Below the pieces are notes generated by a model that was given only the letters and a program-made list of their open reading frames with translations, did no database searches and was not told the DNA's origin. A stretch of 64,000 nt of DNA from Croceifilum oryzae (GTDB taxonomy: Bacteria > Bacillota > Bacilli > Thermoactinomycetales > Thermoactinomycetaceae): NCBI RefSeq assembly GCF_030814315.1, contig NZ_JAUSUV010000001.1:317475-381474 (forward strand). The letters are read 5' to 3'. Positions 17,690 to 26,949 of the stretch are shown here, one piece after another; position 1 is the first letter of the stretch; each line of letters opens with the position of its first letter. Position numbers and translations under genes: made by a program.

Positions 17690-20404
17690 TTACACGTTCA
17701 CTTCTGTACTAAGGATTTGACGAAGTACTGTTTGTAAGATACCACCATTACGGTAGTACTCCACATCTACTACGCTATCCAAACGTGCTTTTGCATCAAA
17801 TTCTACAACAGAACCATCTGCTTTGGTTACACGAACTTGCAAGATTTGACCTGGTTCAACTTGATCGTTTAGACCCGGAATATCAATGATTTCTTCACCT
17901 GTTAGATCGAGAGATTTCCAAGAGACACCGTTAGTGAACTCAAGAGGAAGTACACCCATACCTACTAAGTTACTACGATGGATCCGCTCGAAACTCTCAG
18001 CGACTACGGCTTTGACCCCAAGTAGGTTGGTACCTTTTGCCGCCCAGTCACGGGAGCTACCTGTACCATACTCTTTACCAGCGAAGATCACGAGTGGAAT
18101 ACCTGCTTCTTGATACTTCATCGAAGCATCATAGATCGAAGTTACCTGTCCGGTAGGAATATGCTTCGTGATGCCGCCTTCTGAGCCAGGAACCATTAGG
18201 TTACGCAGACGAATGTTAGCGAATGTTCCGCGGGTCATCACTTGGTCATTACCACGACGAGCACCATACGAGTTAAAGTCTTTTATATCCACATGCTTAG
18301 CTTGCAACAGCTGTCCAGCTGGACTAGATGGTTTAATGTTACCCGCTGGTGAGATGTGGTCGGTTGTGACGGAATCTCCAAGTAGTGCAAGTACACGAGC
18401 GCCTTGGATGTTTTGGATTGGGTCTACATCCGCGGATAGGTTTTGGAAGAATGGAGGCTCTTGGATATAAGTAGAGTCTGCATCCCAATCATAAAGAGTG
18501 CCTTCTGGAGCAGGGATTTGGTTCCAACGCTCATTGGCATCAAATACTTTGCCGTATTGTTCGATGAACTGCTCACGAGAGATTGCTTCGGACAATACTT
18601 GGCTTACTTCTGCAGAAGATGGCCAGATATCTTTAAGGAAGACAGGTTTTCCGTCTTTTCCTGTACCGATTGCTTCTTTTGCGAAATCGATGTCTACTGT
18701 ACCTGCCAATGCATACGCAACTACAAGCGGCGGGGAAGCCAAGTAGTTTGCTTTTACAGATGGATGTACACGACCTTCGAAGTTACGGTTTCCAGAGAGC
18801 ACGGAAGCGACTGTCAAATCATTGGACTCAATCGCATGACCGATATGATCTTCTAATGGGCCGGAGTTACCAATACAAGTTGCACATCCATAGCCGGCAA
18901 TGTGGAAGCCAAGTGTCTCGAGTGATTCGAGTAAGTTGGACTTCACTAAGTAGTCGGTTACGACTTTTGAACCAGGTGTGAGTGAGCTTTTGACAAATGG
19001 TTTTACTTGAAGCCCAAGCTCAACCGCTTTTTTCGCTACTAAACCTGCACCAAGCATAACGCTAGGGTTAGAGGTGTTGGTACAACTTGTGATCGCTGCG
19101 ATTACCACGGAGCCTGTTGTTAGTTCAAATGATTCACCATTTGGAGCTGTTACACTAGCCTTTTTCGCGATTTGCTCGTCGGTTAGACCAAATCCACGAT
19201 CTTCTACTGGCTTTTTAAGGGTTTCGTTCCACTCTTGTTGCATGTTCGATAGCTCTACACGGTCCTGTGGACGCTTTGGACCTGATAAACTTGGCACAAC
19301 TGTGCTAAGGTCTAGTTCAACCACGTCTGTGAAGATTGGATCTGGTGTTTCATCCGTGCGGAACATGCCTTGAGCGGTGTAGTATTCTTTTACGAGTTGT
19401 ACAAGCTCTTCATCACGTCCGGTGTTGCGTAGGTAGTTAAGTGTTTCTTCGTCGATTGGGAAGAAGCCCATCGTTGCGCCGTATTCAGGAGCCATGTTAG
19501 CTACTGTAGCACGGTCAGCCAAGCTGATGCTGGAGAGACCTGAACCATAGAACTCAACGAATTTGCCAACTACACCTTTTTTACGAAGCATTTCGGTTAC
19601 GGTTAAAGCTAAGTCGGTTGCGGTTGCACCGTCGGCTAGCTTTCCAGTTAATTTGAAACCGATCACGTCTGGCATGAGGAAGTAGAGAGGTTGCCCAAGC
19701 ATACCTGCTTCCGCTTCGATTCCTCCAACACCCCAACCCAATACACCAAGACCGTTAATCATCGTGGTATGAGAATCGGTACCTACTAGAGAATCTGGGA
19801 AGGCAACGGTTTCGCCATTTTCTTCACGAGTTGCTACTACTGTTGCTAAATACTCCAGGTTCACTTGGTGAACGATTCCGGTAGCAGGTGGTACAGCACG
19901 GAAGTTAGTAAAAGAGTCTTTTGCCCAACGAAGGAGACGATAACGTTCTTCGTTTCGTTCAAATTCGAGTTGCATGTTGTATTCGAGCGAGTCAGGCGTA
20001 CCTGCTTTGTCTACCATAACGGAGTGGTCGATAACGAGATCAACTGGGATAAGTGGGTTAATACGTTCTGGGTTTCCACCTACACGTTCCATAGCGGAAC
20101 GAAGGGCAGCAAGATCGACTACAGCCGGAACCCCTGTGAAGTCTTGTAATACGATTCGTGCTGGTTTAAAAGCGATTTCTTTGTCTGAAGAAGCAGTATC
20201 CCAATTTGCCAGTTGTTCTACGTGTTCTTTGGTTACAGCTTTCCCATCATGTTGACGTACAGCGGCTTCTAAAAGAACCTTGATGGAATAAGGAAGTTTG
20301 GAGATGTTTCCGATTCCTTGCTCTTCTAAAGTACCTAGTCGAAAGTAAGTAAAATCTTTTCCATTTACGGTTAGTTTTGAGCGAGATTGAAAGAGATCTG
20401 ACAT
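17690..20404 (-). CDS. acnA: Aconitate hydratase (aconitase)
   Basis: A 904-residue AcnA/IRP1-type aconitase that isomerises citrate to isocitrate in the TCA cycle. The [4Fe-4S] cysteines are seen in [11 protein letters not shown] and [14 protein letters not shown]. Substrate motifs include [20 protein letters not shown] and, in the C-terminal swivel domain, [15 protein letters not shown]. Full length for the family. ATG 20404 follows AAAGGAGGC. Divergent from an IclR-type regulator, with GAAAC-N3-GTTTC palindromes in the shared 277-base region, so that regulator may control it. In Bacillus the known regulators are CcpC and CodY, so this arrangement would be different. Confidence 0.95.
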   Translation of the reverse strand: MSDLFQSRSKLTVNGKDFTYFRLGTLEEQGIGNISKLPYSIKVLLEAAVRQHDGKAVTKEHVEQLANWDTASSDKEIAFKPARIVLQDFTGVPAVVDLAALRSAMERVGGNPERINPLIPVDLVIDHSVMVDKAGTPDSLEYNMQLEFERNEERYRLLRWAKDSFTNFRAVPPATGIVHQVNLEYLATVVATREENGETVAFPDSLVGTDSHTTMINGLGVLGWGVGGIEAEAGMLGQPLYFLMPDVIGFKLTGKLADGATATDLALTVTEMLRKKGVVGKFVEFYGSGLSSISLADRATVANMAPEYGATMGFFPIDEETLNYLRNTGRDEELVQLVKEYYTAQGMFRTDETPDPIFTDVVELDLSTVVPSLSGPKRPQDRVELSNMQQEWNETLKKPVEDRGFGLTDEQIAKKASVTAPNGESFELTTGSVVIAAITSCTNTSNPSVMLGAGLVAKKAVELGLQVKPFVKSSLTPGSKVVTDYLVKSNLLESLETLGFHIAGYGCATCIGNSGPLEDHIGHAIESNDLTVASVLSGNRNFEGRVHPSVKANYLASPPLVVAYALAGTVDIDFAKEAIGTGKDGKPVFLKDIWPSSAEVSQVLSEAISREQFIEQYGKVFDANERWNQIPAPEGTLYDWDADSTYIQEPPFFQNLSADVDPIQNIQGARVLALLGDSVTTDHISPAGNIKPSSPAGQLLQAKHVDIKDFNSYGARRGNDQVMTRGTFANIRLRNLMVPGSEGGITKHIPTGQVTSIYDASMKYQEAGIPLVIFAGKEYGTGSSRDWAAKGTNLLGVKAVVAESFERIHRSNLVGMGVLPLEFTNGVSWKSLDLTGEEIIDIPGLNDQVEPGQILQVRVTKADGSVVEFDAKARLDSVVDVEYYRNGGILQTVLRQILSTEVNV

Positions 20405-20467
20405 TGAAAAGCCTCCTTTATAAAATGCAATGAAATCATTAAAGTTTTGTTATTTTGTTTCACCAGA

Positions 20468-20482
20468 TGAAACGTCGTTTCT
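20468..20482. promoter_or_regulatory. IclR-type operator candidate near acnA
   Basis: TGAAACGTCGTTTCT matches the TGAAAC-N3-GTTTCA palindrome used by IclR/KdgR-type regulators with one terminal mismatch. An overlapping GTTTCA (20457-20462) adds a further half-site. Confidence 0.5.
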
Positions 20483-20595
20483 TTTTCAGTACTCATTATA
20501 CAACTAACGAAACGAAATTGTATAGTGTTTTATCTAGAGAGAATAAGAATATTTTTAGTCCTTTCCTAATCTCTGAAGAAAGCAGTATAATAAAA

Positions 20596-20610
20596 TGAAA
20601 CATTGTTTCA
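20596..20610. promoter_or_regulatory. IclR-type operator candidate upstream of the regulator gene
   Basis: TGAAACATTGTTTCA is a perfect palindrome with a 3-base centre. It is the classic KdgR/IclR box form, 70 bases before the regulator's start, which suggests autoregulation. Confidence 0.6.
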
Positions 20611-20681
20611 AATTTAGAAGCTACATCTTATTATAGTCAATGTAGAGGATCCATGGAACTAAAGAGAAGGAAGGGACAGGG

Positions 20682-21422
20682 ATGGAAGAGAAAAAGACCA
20701 CAACCAGAGCGGCAGAGAGAGCGTTAGATATCCTCCTTTGTTTTGTGGAGAAACCAGAATTAGCGATGAGAGAGATTGTGGAGAAAACAGAATTAAGCAA
20801 GAGTACGGTCTTTCGTCTACTCGCTACCTTGGAAGCAAAAGGCTTTGTCAAACGTGATCCTGACACAGAAAAGTATAGCTTAGGCTTTCGGATCTGGGAG
20901 TTAGCGAATCATATTAATCGTTCTGATGATCCTGCCATTTTGTTCCTTCCTGAGATGGAACGTCTCCGAGATGATATTGATGAAACGGTTAGTTTATATG
21001 TGAGAGATGGCCTAGAGCGTGTACGGATTCAAGCGGTGGAGAGTCAGCAAGCGATTCGCCGAGTGGCTCCAATTGGTGCGCGATTGCCTCTATCGGTAGG
21101 TGCATCCAGTAAAGTGATCGTAGCCTATACAGAAGGTGATTTATTGGGAAGAGTTCTCTCTGATCCCATGTGGCCTTCCGGGATTGACCGAGACTTATAC
21201 ATAAAGCAATTACAAGAAATTCGCACACAAGAATATGCGATTAGTATGGAAGAACGAGAAGCTGGTACAGCGGCTGTTTCCGTGGCGATTCACAGTCGAG
21301 CCGGTAACCTGATCGCGGCCCTTGTCTTATCAGGACCGATCTCGCGTATGAATGAAGAACAGATGATTCAATATGTACCTCGTCTGGTGAAAGCGGCGAA
21401 GGAGATGGGAAAGCTAGTTTAG
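20682..21422 (+). CDS. IclR-family transcriptional regulator
   Basis: A 246-residue regulator. N-terminal winged helix-turn-helix (AAERALDILLCFVEKPELAM, then ELSKSTVFRLLATLEAKGFV), linked to the C-terminal IclR effector domain (LPEMERLRDDIDETVSLYV, PIGARLPLSVGASSKVIVAY, EAGTAAVSVAIHSRAGNLIA). ATG 20682 is preceded by GAAGGAAGGG. Divergent from acnA with palindromes fitting the family's operator form on both sides, so control of aconitase and of itself is a fair guess. The effector cannot be named. A very long hairpin follows the stop. Confidence 0.9.
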   Translation: MEEKKTTTRAAERALDILLCFVEKPELAMREIVEKTELSKSTVFRLLATLEAKGFVKRDPDTEKYSLGFRIWELANHINRSDDPAILFLPEMERLRDDIDETVSLYVRDGLERVRIQAVESQQAIRRVAPIGARLPLSVGASSKVIVAYTEGDLLGRVLSDPMWPSGIDRDLYIKQLQEIRTQEYAISMEEREAGTAAVSVAIHSRAGNLIAALVLSGPISRMNEEQMIQYVPRLVKAAKEMGKLV

Positions 21423-21432
21423 GATGAATAAC

Positions 21433-21500
21433 ATGGATACATAACAAAACACCTTCGAACACGCGTCTTGTTGATTCGAGGGTGTTTGTTATGTATCCAT
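21433..21500. repeat. Long near-perfect inverted repeat (26-27 bp arms) after the IclR gene
   Basis: The left arm 21433-21459 (ATGGATACATAACAAAAC at its start) pairs with 21475-21500 with one bulged A and one G:U-type mismatch. The loop is 15 bases. There is no T-tract, so it is not a standard terminator, although it may still end or stabilise the transcript. Confidence 0.75.
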
Positions 21501-21619
21501 GAAACATGTTTACATTATGCATTCTGGGGAACATTTCATTTACTCAAGTACAGTAACATTTTTCTTTAAAAATAGGCTTCTTTTATGTTAATGAAAACGA
21601 ATGATTAAAGGGTGATATT

Positions 21620-23032
21620 ATGTTTCAACATCATGGTAAAAATCATCATGAAGTAACATTGCCACATGGGCAACTTCATTTGTTTGCAAATGAGGAAGTG
21701 TTTGCTTCATTTGAAGATCGTATCTATGAGATGGCAGATCATAATTTACGGATTCCACGAAATATATATATGAGCTATACACCAGATGCTCACATAGGAA
21801 TTGGGACATGTATTGGAACTACCGCAGTCTGGAGTATGAAAGATGGCTTTGTTTCTCCGTCTATTGTCGGAAGCGATATTGGTTGTGGGATGAGGGTTCA
21901 TCTGACATCTCTTCGAAAAGAAGATATACAAGATAAAGAGATCAGGCGAAAGTTAATAAAAGCGATTGAGAAATTTGTCCCGACAAAAGAACGAGATGGT
22001 AGCCATTATAACGAAATTAAGGTAGAAGAGATTGTACGAGAAGGTATCTATGGGTTGCCGCCTGAGTATGTATCAGATCGAGATCGCTCTACTACCTACG
22101 TTGAACATGCGAAGTTTGAGTATGATCATAGTGTGTTAGAGCACATTTCGGGGAAACTGTGGAAGCGTGCTTGGAGGCAAATCGGGACGCTTGGTGGAGG
22201 AAATCATTTTATTGAGATTCAGTATCTACAGATTTCAGAGGATAAACGTGATATTGCGGAAAAATGGGGCTTATTTGATGGACAAGTAGTCGTCATGATT
22301 CACTCAGGATCGCGTGCTTGGGGAGGAATGCTCGGACCTAAATATACCAAGGAGTTTCGTGATGCAATGGATTTATGGGGTGTTGAAAATCCAGAGAAGA
22401 ATCTCGTCTATGCACCGATCCAGTCGGAGGAAGGGCAAAGATATATTAATCTAATGTACGCAGCCCTTAATTATGCGGTCGTAAATCGTCATATGATTGC
22501 ATACGGTGTTCATCAAGCATTCCAAAAGGTATTTGGTGAGGATATGGAATTCCCGGTTCTATATGATCTTATGCATAACTATGCTTTAAAGGAAATTCAT
22601 CGTAATAAGCCGATGTTAGTTCACCGTAAAGGTGCGACAAGAGCACTGCCAGCAGGGCATTTCATGAATGCGAAGCCTTATAAAGAGACTGGACATCCTG
22701 CTTTGATCCCAGGATCGATGGGGACTGCTTCTTACATTATGGTGGGTGAGGAGCAGGGAGAAAAAAACTTTTATTCCATTTGTCATGGAGCAGGACGAAT
22801 ACGCTCTAGGCGTGCGACGAGGGAATTAGTTACGGTGGATGAATTTGCCGAGTCGCTTAAAGTAGGGACAGATGAAGAGATCTTAGTCAATCATCGTACC
22901 TTGAAAACGGTTCTAGATGAATGTCCACAAGCATATAAAGATGTGGATCAAATCATTGATTCAATTGCGGGTGCAGGTTTGGCTTCAGTGGTTGCAGAGT
23001 GTAAACCGATGGCTGTAGTAAAAGGAACCTAA
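21620..23032 (+). CDS. rtcB: RtcB-family RNA ligase
   Basis: A 470-residue RtcB, which joins 3'-phosphate (or 2',3'-cyclic phosphate) and 5'-OH RNA ends using GTP and Mn2+. Seen: the metal site GSDIGCGMR, then GTLGGGNHFIE, MIHSGSRAWG, HRKGATRALPAG and SMGTASYIM. The His-containing CHGAGR motif, whose histidine is guanylylated, comes near the C-terminus. All the metal and nucleotide motifs appear intact. No RtcA, archease or RtcR is adjacent. ATG 21620 (MFQHHGKNH) follows AAAGGGTGA. The bacilliredoxin gene begins 60 bases later and may be co-transcribed. RNA repair is the likely role. Confidence 0.92.
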   Translation: MFQHHGKNHHEVTLPHGQLHLFANEEVFASFEDRIYEMADHNLRIPRNIYMSYTPDAHIGIGTCIGTTAVWSMKDGFVSPSIVGSDIGCGMRVHLTSLRKEDIQDKEIRRKLIKAIEKFVPTKERDGSHYNEIKVEEIVREGIYGLPPEYVSDRDRSTTYVEHAKFEYDHSVLEHISGKLWKRAWRQIGTLGGGNHFIEIQYLQISEDKRDIAEKWGLFDGQVVVMIHSGSRAWGGMLGPKYTKEFRDAMDLWGVENPEKNLVYAPIQSEEGQRYINLMYAALNYAVVNRHMIAYGVHQAFQKVFGEDMEFPVLYDLMHNYALKEIHRNKPMLVHRKGATRALPAGHFMNAKPYKETGHPALIPGSMGTASYIMVGEEQGEKNFYSICHGAGRIRSRRATRELVTVDEFAESLKVGTDEEILVNHRTLKTVLDECPQAYKDVDQIIDSIAGAGLASVVAECKPMAVVKGT

Positions 23033-23092
23033 AACGATCCATAGACGTTTTTTCCCGATTTGGATACAATAAATGAAGAAGGAGGGATAGAT

Positions 23093-23533
23093 ATGTCACA
23101 AAACTTTTATTTTCAACAAATGCAGATGATGGTTCAACCCATGCGAGATGAGCTAACTCGAATTGGTGTAAAAGAACTACGCACTCCAGAAGAAGTGCAG
23201 GAAGCATTCCAAGGTGAGGCAACGAATGGAACTTCTTTAGTTGTTGTAAACTCGGTTTGTGGTTGTGCTGCAGGACTTGCTCGTCCAGCAATCGCAGAAT
23301 CCTTGAAACATGAGAAAACCCCCGACCACCTCTATACGGTGTTCGCTGGTCAAGATAAAGAAGCAACGGCAGAAGCCCGTCAATATTTCGAGGGTCAACC
23401 ACCTTCCTCACCTTCTTTTGTCATCTTAAAAGACGGTAAATTAGTACATATGATTCATCGTCACGAGATTGAAGGCGTTTCATTGGAAGAGATTGCAGCC
23501 AATCTAACCAATGCTTACAACAAATATTGCTAG
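23093..23533 (+). CDS. Bacilliredoxin BrxA/BrxB (YphP/YqiW family)
   Basis: A 146-residue thioredoxin-fold protein of the DUF1094 family. The active site is NSVCGCAAG, the CGC signature of bacilliredoxins, which remove bacillithiol from protein thiols. Other typical parts: MVQPMRDELTRIGVKELRTP at the start and PPSSPSFVILKDGKLVHMI in the middle, with HRHEIEG. I cannot tell BrxA from BrxB. The start is the ATG at 23093 with GAAGGAGGG upstream; an in-frame ATG at 23060 has no such site. Followed by a strong terminator. Bacillithiol use fits Bacillota. Confidence 0.92.
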   Translation: MSQNFYFQQMQMMVQPMRDELTRIGVKELRTPEEVQEAFQGEATNGTSLVVVNSVCGCAAGLARPAIAESLKHEKTPDHLYTVFAGQDKEATAEARQYFEGQPPSSPSFVILKDGKLVHMIHRHEIEGVSLEEIAANLTNAYNKYC

Positions 23534-23543
23534 TAAATGTGAG

Positions 23544-23588
23544 AAATCCCCTTGTAGAGTTGAAAGTAACTTTACAAGGGGATTTTTT
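23544..23588 (+). terminator. Terminator after the bacilliredoxin gene
   Basis: AAATCCCCTTGTA pairs with TACAAGGGGATTT, followed by TTTT. Confidence 0.9.
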
Positions 23589-23691
23589 ATGTATTTGAGT
23601 GTAGATAGACAGTGTTATATTAAAAAAACAATCTTTTTGATATAATCAAAACTAATGAAAAATACAGAAATGATCTCATAGGAGGCATAAC

Positions 23692-24372
23692 ATGAGAGTG
23701 AATCGATTGATTTCAGGTGCATTGATAGCAAGTTTATGTGCCATGGCTATCGGTTGTGGAACGGAGGCAACCAAACCAGAGAAGCCAAAAGAGGAGCAGG
23801 CATCTGTTCAACCGGCAGAGGATAGTGATCCAGTAGCGCTTCATGAGCCAAAGGTGGAGCAGTATTTAAACAAAGTAACAGAGATCGATCTGTTTCAGCT
23901 ATCAAAAGACGAGCAGACTTTATACGATCAATTAAAAAAGAAATTTGATTATCCCTTACTCAAAGGCGTTGATCCCATCACCCAAACCAAATTACTCATT
24001 CACGCTCAGGGAATGGGGGATCACGGATTGGAGTACGATCTTTACCTACCCACAGCATCCAAAGATGAAGTTCTATTTAAAGTCGATAAAGATCAAATGA
24101 TCTCAGCACCTGCCACACGTGAAGCCTATGTGAAGAAGAAAGCAGATCCAAAAGTAATGGAAAAGGCAAAAACCTTAAGTAAGGCAAAAATGAGAGCAGT
24201 CTATCATAAAGACTCCATTCCGCCGATTATTCAGATAGTATATGAAGCGCCTGGACAAGACAAAGGGAATTACCTCGCATTTCGAGAGTACGAGGGTATT
24301 TGGAGGATGGAATTTGATCTAAATACAGGATTTAGCAATGACGTGGACGATGAGGATGGCGTACAAAACTAA
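23692..24372 (+). CDS. Predicted lipoprotein of unknown function
   Basis: A 226-residue protein with a lipoprotein signal peptide: basic start MRVNR, hydrophobic core LISGALIASLCAMA and lipobox AIGC, giving Cys-22 as the lipidated residue. An acidic/proline-rich spacer (KPEKPKEEQASVQPAEDSD) follows. The rest is a soluble extracellular domain with lysine-rich helices and an acidic tail (DVDDEDGVQN). I do not recognise the domain. ATG 23692 has TAGGAGGC upstream. A terminator follows at 24384-24413. Monocistronic. Confidence 0.8.
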   Translation: MRVNRLISGALIASLCAMAIGCGTEATKPEKPKEEQASVQPAEDSDPVALHEPKVEQYLNKVTEIDLFQLSKDEQTLYDQLKKKFDYPLLKGVDPITQTKLLIHAQGMGDHGLEYDLYLPTASKDEVLFKVDKDQMISAPATREAYVKKKADPKVMEKAKTLSKAKMRAVYHKDSIPPIIQIVYEAPGQDKGNYLAFREYEGIWRMEFDLNTGFSNDVDDEDGVQN

Positions 24373-24383
24373 CCTAAGAAAAT

Positions 24384-24413
24384 GGCTTTAGTCTAAGTGA
24401 CTGAAGCCTTTTT
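24384..24413 (+). terminator. Terminator after the lipoprotein gene
   Basis: GGCTTTAGTC pairs with GACTGAAGCC, followed by TTTTT. Confidence 0.85.
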
Positions 24414-24589
24414 AATGGCTAAGAAAAAATGTTAAGTAGATATATTTTATAAGCATTGGATAGGATTGAAATGGGTATAGGAATAGGGAACATGCCTAGT
24501 GTGAGAAAGTAGAGCTTGTGAAGTAGCGAGAAACGAAGGACAAGATGAGCCGGTTTGATTACTTTTTCTGAATATCTTTCATAATGGGG

Positions 24590-24665
24590 GATGAAGGAAC
24601 AGACTTGCTTTTCCACATCCTTGTTGGCTCACTATTTGAGCCGTGGCTCGTTACATGCCCCGGGA
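24590..24665 (+). repeat. MITE-like dispersed repeat, copy C (partial)
   Basis: CAGACTTGCTTTTCCACATC, then TTGGCTCACTATTTGAGC and GTTACATGCCCCGGGA align with the right half of copy D. The left half (24418-24590) is unrelated or too decayed to recognise. No gene is visible in 24414-24731. Confidence 0.65.
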
Positions 24666-24731
24666 CTTGAGCCAAAGGCAAATCCTATATCTGGCTCTCC
24701 TGCTCCAGTCATCAATAAAAAGTTAGGATAA

Positions 24732-25517
24732 TCAGATAATTAACGCCGTATTATTCTGATGCGTAATGCTCTCAAGTAACGAAAGATATTCCTTTTGTAA
24801 AATAATATCTGACTGAGACAATGCCTTGCCAATCGGATGAGTCTCAAGTATTTGAGGTCGAGGTAGTTTATGATCTAAACATAATTGGATCGTTTCTTCT
24901 ATTTGTTGCGAATCCATTAATTGAATCGACATAAACAAACGTAAATCGATATTCAATTTTTGTAAGTCCCTTTTCACTGTGCGTATTTCTTGAAAGTCTA
25001 TTTTATGGCTCTCATGATTCTTCTGATTAAATATAAGATCAAAGTAGAGAGGAAACGAAGTGAATGTATGTGTAAATAACTTATTCTCATGGATCTGTAA
25101 GTCATCCATCAAAATTTGTATGGTTAATGGGTAAGGAGTAGATTGGATTAAGGTATCAATTGGATAGGGATCATGTAGATAATCAGTGCCGCTACATATG
25201 ATTTCCTGAATCGAATGATTGAATGAATAATAGGATTCGAAAGAAGGACGAACTCCATCCTCTCCTTCATCCATGGGTCTCTTTTTATCTAGGATGGAAT
25301 GATTCTCCAAAAAGGCGACGGTAGGAGAAAACAGGAACAGATTCACATGATTCATGTCTGTGCGAATGATGTTCGACTCTACCTTTTGTGCATCGAATAA
25401 TTGGAGATTTGTGTTGTTTAGCAGTTGGATTTGCCCATTATTTTGCAGGACGATATAGCTACTATCTATTTCGCGATAGGCAATGATTTTTTTAGGATTC
25501 CCTTTATTCCAAACGAT
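24732..25517 (-). CDS. Unknown protein, possibly initiated at a non-canonical AUC codon
   Basis: The first ATG (25355) has no ribosome site, but the frame stays open for 54 further codons up to 25517. There an ATC codon stands five bases after a perfect AGGAGGTG. No ATG, GTG or TTG occurs in frame between an upstream stop and 25355. From ATC the protein is 261 residues; from the ATG, 207. The extension has protein-like content (KKIIAYREIDSSYIVLQNNG). The rest is rich in Ser, Gln, His and Leu (SIQEIICSGTDYLHDPYP, DLRLFMSIQLMDSQQ). No known domain is recognised. No signal or membrane segment. Divergent from the PlcR-like regulator; a role near the cluster is unproven. Confidence 0.55.
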   Translation of the reverse strand: MVWNKGNPKKIIAYREIDSSYIVLQNNGQIQLLNNTNLQLFDAQKVESNIIRTDMNHVNLFLFSPTVAFLENHSILDKKRPMDEGEDGVRPSFESYYSFNHSIQEIICSGTDYLHDPYPIDTLIQSTPYPLTIQILMDDLQIHENKLFTHTFTSFPLYFDLIFNQKNHESHKIDFQEIRTVKRDLQKLNIDLRLFMSIQLMDSQQIEETIQLCLDHKLPRPQILETHPIGKALSQSDIILQKEYLSLLESITHQNNTALII

Positions 25518-25540
25518 AAGATCACCTCCTAGTATAAGAG

Positions 25541-25589
25541 TTCTTTACAATTATCAAACTTACACTACAAAAATATTGGTTGTAAAGAA
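25541..25589. repeat. Perfect 10-bp inverted repeat in the divergent promoter region
   Basis: TTCTTTACAA (25541-25550) and TTGTAAAGAA (25580-25589). It is placed between the unknown gene and the PlcR-like regulator, a possible operator. Confidence 0.45.
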
Positions 25590-25643
25590 AGGGATTCTCT
25601 GAATGAGATTCATAGATACAAACATGTAGCAATTTTTATTCAA

Positions 25644-25672
25644 TTACAATCAATTTTGTATTAATATATAAT
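25644..25672 (+). promoter_or_regulatory. Sigma-A type promoter of the TPR regulator
   Basis: TTACAA (25644-25649), exactly 17 bases, TATAAT (25667-25672). Confidence 0.6.
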
Positions 25673-25756
25673 AGAAGTTATTTTCAAACTTTAATACTTA
25701 CAATCATGGTTGAAAATGGAACATTACCAGGACTGAACGAATGTTGGAAGGTGAAA

Positions 25757-26665
25757 ATGAAAATGGATTTTTCGAGTGTTGGGGATAATATTAAACAGTT
25801 GCGAAAGACATTTGGTTTATCGCAAAAAGAACTAGCTGAAGGAATTTGTACACAAGCACAGATTAGCAAGATTGAAAATGGATCCATTTATCCTTTATCA
25901 ACTACGTTGTACTTAATCTCTCGTAAGTTAGGTGTGGATGTTAACTACTTTTTTGATATTTGTGAGACACCGCGTCTTGACTATGCTCAAGAGGTGATTT
26001 TGTTAATTCAGGAATATAAAAGAAAGCGCGACTATGAGAAGATATATCGCATTGTAAAAGCAGAAAAGACAAATCCCGTATTCCAAACGCTACGAAACAA
26101 GCAGTTTCTCATTTGGCATGAGGGGATCTGTCTTTATTATTTGAAAAGTAATAGCGAGGAATGTTTGAATCTTTTAAAGCAAGCCTTGGATATGACTTTA
26201 AGCGCGATTGTTTCGTTACGAGAAGTAGAGATCTTGAATAGTATCGCCATTATCTATTGTGAAGAGAAAAACTATGTAGAAGCAAACACATACTTTGAAA
26301 AAGCAATTAAGCATTATGAAGTCTTGCCGTATAAAAATGATATCTCGATTATCGTTCGCGTCTATTACAACTATGCAAAGAGTCTAACGATAACAGGCGA
26401 GTATGAAAGGTCGATCGATTTTTGTAATCGTGGTATCCGAATTTGCCGTTCTAATGAAACTCTCTATTCATTAGGAGAGCTGATGTATCATACGGGCTTT
26501 AATTGGCTAAATGTGGGGAATCACATGAAAGCAATTCAGTATATGAAAGAATCTATTCGAATATTTGAATTGCAACAAAATCAGCAATTCATTCAACACG
26601 TTGAGACGGAAATTGCTAAGATATCGGATCATCCAGCTTCTGAGGAAATGGGAACGGGTGGCTAG
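25757..26665 (+). CDS. Peptide-responsive HTH-TPR regulator (PlcR/NprR/Rgg type, RRNPP)
   Basis: A 302-residue regulator. Residues 5-65 form an XRE helix-turn-helix (VGDNIKQLRKTFGLSQKELA, TQAQISKIENGSIYPLSTTL). The remainder is a series of tetratricopeptide-like helices (EILNSIAIIYCEEKNYVEA, YNYAKSLTITGEYERSIDFC, HTGFNWLNVGNHMKAIQYMK). This is the RRNPP layout in which a short imported peptide binds the TPR groove. A small secreted-peptide gene ending in TLPFQH begins 284 bases downstream, as papR follows plcR. ATG at 25757 or 25763; GGAAGGTG lies upstream. It stands just before the NRPS cluster and is its likely activator. Confidence 0.85.
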   Translation: MKMDFSSVGDNIKQLRKTFGLSQKELAEGICTQAQISKIENGSIYPLSTTLYLISRKLGVDVNYFFDICETPRLDYAQEVILLIQEYKRKRDYEKIYRIVKAEKTNPVFQTLRNKQFLIWHEGICLYYLKSNSEECLNLLKQALDMTLSAIVSLREVEILNSIAIIYCEEKNYVEANTYFEKAIKHYEVLPYKNDISIIVRVYYNYAKSLTITGEYERSIDFCNRGIRICRSNETLYSLGELMYHTGFNWLNVGNHMKAIQYMKESIRIFELQQNQQFIQHVETEIAKISDHPASEEMGTGG

Positions 26666-26689
26666 TGGAAACATAATACCTTCCTGATC

Positions 26690-26735
26690 GGGATAGTTTG
26701 CTTCGTCTAGTGCGAAAGGACTATCCCTTTTTATT
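26690..26735 (+). terminator. Terminator after the regulator gene
   Basis: GGGATAGT pairs with ACTATCCC, followed by TTTTTATT. Confidence 0.85.
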
Positions 26736-26813
26736 GCTGATAATTTTCTTACAAATATGATTTGTTTAACACAATCTGAATTATATTATTAGAGTTATTT
26801 TTTTCATGACATA

Positions 26814-26899
26814 GCATAGGAATTGATGCGAAATGGATGCCTGAAGTGTAGGGAACTCTTGCTGTGTCAAACGCATGATTATCGAGGGCGATCTATAAT
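26814..26899 (+). promoter_or_regulatory. Candidate promoter/operator of the peptide gene
   Basis: TATAAT at 26894-26899 has no good -35 box (ACGCAT at 17 bases), as expected for an activated promoter. A 16-base GCAT-N8-ATGC inverted repeat lies at 26814-26829, and a related AGCAT-N5-ATGCT palindrome stands at 27063-27077 before the hydroxylase gene. Either could bind the regulator; neither is a true PlcR box. Confidence 0.3.
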
Positions 26900-26949
26900 A
26901 CTTTCAACAGGCACAAGTGCTTGAAAAAAGAGAGAATGAGGTGACAATC

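Noticed and set aside
17886..20255. Long plus-strand frames opposite acnA
   Set aside because: They are codon-bias shadows of the aconitase gene; no ribosome sites or recognisable domains.
21500..23533. RtcB and the bacilliredoxin as part of a defence island
   Set aside because: Both look like stand-alone housekeeping repair and redox genes; no defence genes adjoin.
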